Of a stretch of 64,000 nucleotides of DNA, positions 62,933-64,000 are shown piece by piece. The stretch covers positions 186,001 to 250,000 of the forward strand of contig NZ_SIZZ01000001.1 in assembly GCF_004322705.1 (NCBI RefSeq), written 5' to 3'. Within the stretch, counting starts at the first letter, position 1, and every line of letters starts with the position of its first letter. The notes beneath the pieces are model-generated. The model was not told the DNA's origin. It ran no database searches and was given only the letters and a program-made list of their open reading frames with translations. Made by a program: the position numbers and the translations under genes. This DNA is from Dyella terrae (GTDB lineage Bacteria; Pseudomonadota; Gammaproteobacteria; Xanthomonadales; Rhodanobacteraceae).

Positions 62933-64000
62933 TCAGGTCGCCAGGGGGTGTGCCTTGCCCTCGACGTAGACGGCCCGAAGCAAGTCACCGGCGATCCAGT
63001 AGCAGAGTTCGGCCGGTTGCTGGACATTCCACACGGCAAGGTCGGCGCGCTGGCCCAGTGCCAGCGTGCCGCGATCGTCGAGGCCCAGCGCGCGTGCGGC
63101 GTGCGTGGTGATGCCCCGCAGCGCTTCTTCGGGCGTCAGCCGGAACAAGGTGCAGGCCATGCCGGCCGCCATGCGCAGCGACAACAAGGGCGACGTGCCC
63201 GGATTGCAGTCGGTTGCCACGGCCATCGGGACGCTGCGATGGCGCAGGTTGGCAATCGGCGGCAACTTCGTTTCGCGCAAGGCATAGAACGCGCCTGGGA
63301 GTAGTACGGCCACCGTACCGGCGCGCGCCATGGCGTCGATGCCGTGGTCGCTGAGGTATTCCAGGTGATCGGCGGACAAGCCGCCGTACTGCGCGACCAG
63401 GGCCGCGCCGTCGAGATCGGACAACTGTTCGGCATGCAGCTTGACAGGGAGCCTCAGCGCCCTGGCGCGTTCGAACACACGTTGCGTTTCGCCATGCGTG
63501 AAGCCGATGCTTTCGCAAAAAGCGTCCACGGCATCAATCAGCCCTTCAGCGGCAAGCGCGGGAAGCATCTCGTCGCACACCAGCGCCACGTAGGCGTCGC
63601 GCTGTTCCTTGTACTCCGGCGGCAGGGCGTGCAACCCAAGGAATGTGGCGCGCGTGGTAACACCCAGTTCCTCGCCAATGCGTCGCGCAACACGCAGCAT
63701 GCGCCGTTCGGTGGCCAGGTCCAGACCGTAGCCGGACTTGATCTCGATGGTAGTCACGCCATCGCGAAGCAGCGCCTGTGCCCGGCCCATCGACTGTGCG
63801 AGCAGTTCGTCTTCGCTGGCATGGCGCGTTGCGGCGACCGTTGACACGATGCCGCCGCCACTGCGTGCGATTGCTTCGTAACTGGCGCCATTCAACCGCA
63901 GGTCAAACTCATGGGCGCGGTTGCCGCCAAAGACGAGGTGTGTGTGGCAGTCGATCAGTCCCGGCGTCATGACGGCGCCACCGACATCGATGACCTGCGC
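62933..64000 (-). CDS. hutI: Imidazolonepropionase, C-terminal part (5' end outside window)
   Basis: Third step of histidine degradation: imidazolonepropionate to formiminoglutamate. Amidohydrolase fold. The frame is open through the right edge ([10 protein letters not shown] before [22 protein letters not shown]). Metal and substrate motifs: [46 protein letters not shown] and TDCNPGTSP. About 356 residues visible; the N-terminal ~45 residues lie beyond the window. No other hut gene is in the window. Confidence 0.96.
   Translation of the reverse strand, partial: AQVIDVGGAVMTPGLIDCHTHLVFGGNRAHEFDLRLNGASYEAIARSGGGIVSTVAATRHASEDELLAQSMGRAQALLRDGVTTIEIKSGYGLDLATERRMLRVARRIGEELGVTTRATFLGLHALPPEYKEQRDAYVALVCDEMLPALAAEGLIDAVDAFCESIGFTHGETQRVFERARALRLPVKLHAEQLSDLDGAALVAQYGGLSADHLEYLSDHGIDAMARAGTVAVLLPGAFYALRETKLPPIANLRHRSVPMAVATDCNPGTSPLLSLRMAAGMACTLFRLTPEEALRGITTHAARALGLDDRGTLALGQRADLAVWNVQQPAELCYWIAGDLLRAVYVEGKAHPLAT

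Overview
The window looks like chromosomal DNA from a high-GC gammaproteobacterium of the Xanthomonadales, most like a Rhodanobacteraceae member (Luteibacter/Dyella/Rhodanobacter type). The basis is gene content: RNase T, FimV, GreB, an orphan RsxB-like ferredoxin, a TrpI-type LysR regulator next to trpBA, and TonB-dependent metal uptake. No rRNA, tRNA, CRISPR array, prophage or insertion sequence was recognised. Most of the window is ordinary housekeeping DNA, densely packed, with many 4-base ATGA start/stop overlaps.

Layout. 1-2640: the 3' part of rnr, then rlmB, a small membrane protein, and a guanidinium exporter gene (gdx/sugE) behind a guanidine-II (mini-ykkC) riboswitch. 2690-11540: a phosphate block, pstSCAB-phoU on the minus strand, RNase T, and two outer-membrane porins; Pho-box-like sites precede pstS and the plus-strand porin. 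11900-15000: a small unknown protein, a beta-carbonic anhydrase with a SulP anion transporter, and two tandem structured units that look like paralogous small RNAs with the same C-rich loop. 15300-19350: nth, rsxB-like, metG and a DUF457-type membrane protein. 19550-24556: an MFS-HAD-DeoR operon, then the most unusual locus here: a 41-residue peptide gene, a hairpin, a YcaO-domain gene and a methyltransferase gene, which resembles a minimal peptide-modification (RiPP-like) cassette. 24600-37900: DUF2147, apbC/mrp, a duplicated secreted protein, dcd, a lipoprotein, HIT and dienelactone hydrolases, rimO, DUF3025, an orphan PhnD-like binding protein, greB, a HerA/YjgR-like ATPase and a MltD-like transglycosylase. 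38000-52150: psd, prmB, a GNAT enzyme, aroC, a 2-hydroxyacid dehydrogenase, asd, a small secreted protein, fimV, truA, trpF, trpI, trpBA and accD.

52200-52860 is gene-free and packed with TCCACA/TGTGGA motifs, inverted repeats and a ~65-bp direct repeat, resembling a DnaA-box cluster. Then come a PAP2 phosphatase and a GT4 glycosyltransferase, DUF4399, a HicA-like/HTH gene pair with a perfect palindromic operator, and gltX. A zinc module follows (zur, a ZnuD-like receptor, merC and a CDF exporter, with a Zur box in the divergent promoter), then the ribosomal protein Thx, a YegP-like protein and the 3' part of hutI.

Gene starts were chosen by ribosome-binding site, overlap and family length; uncertain ones are flagged. 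All functions are inferred by reading the sequence; no database search was possible.
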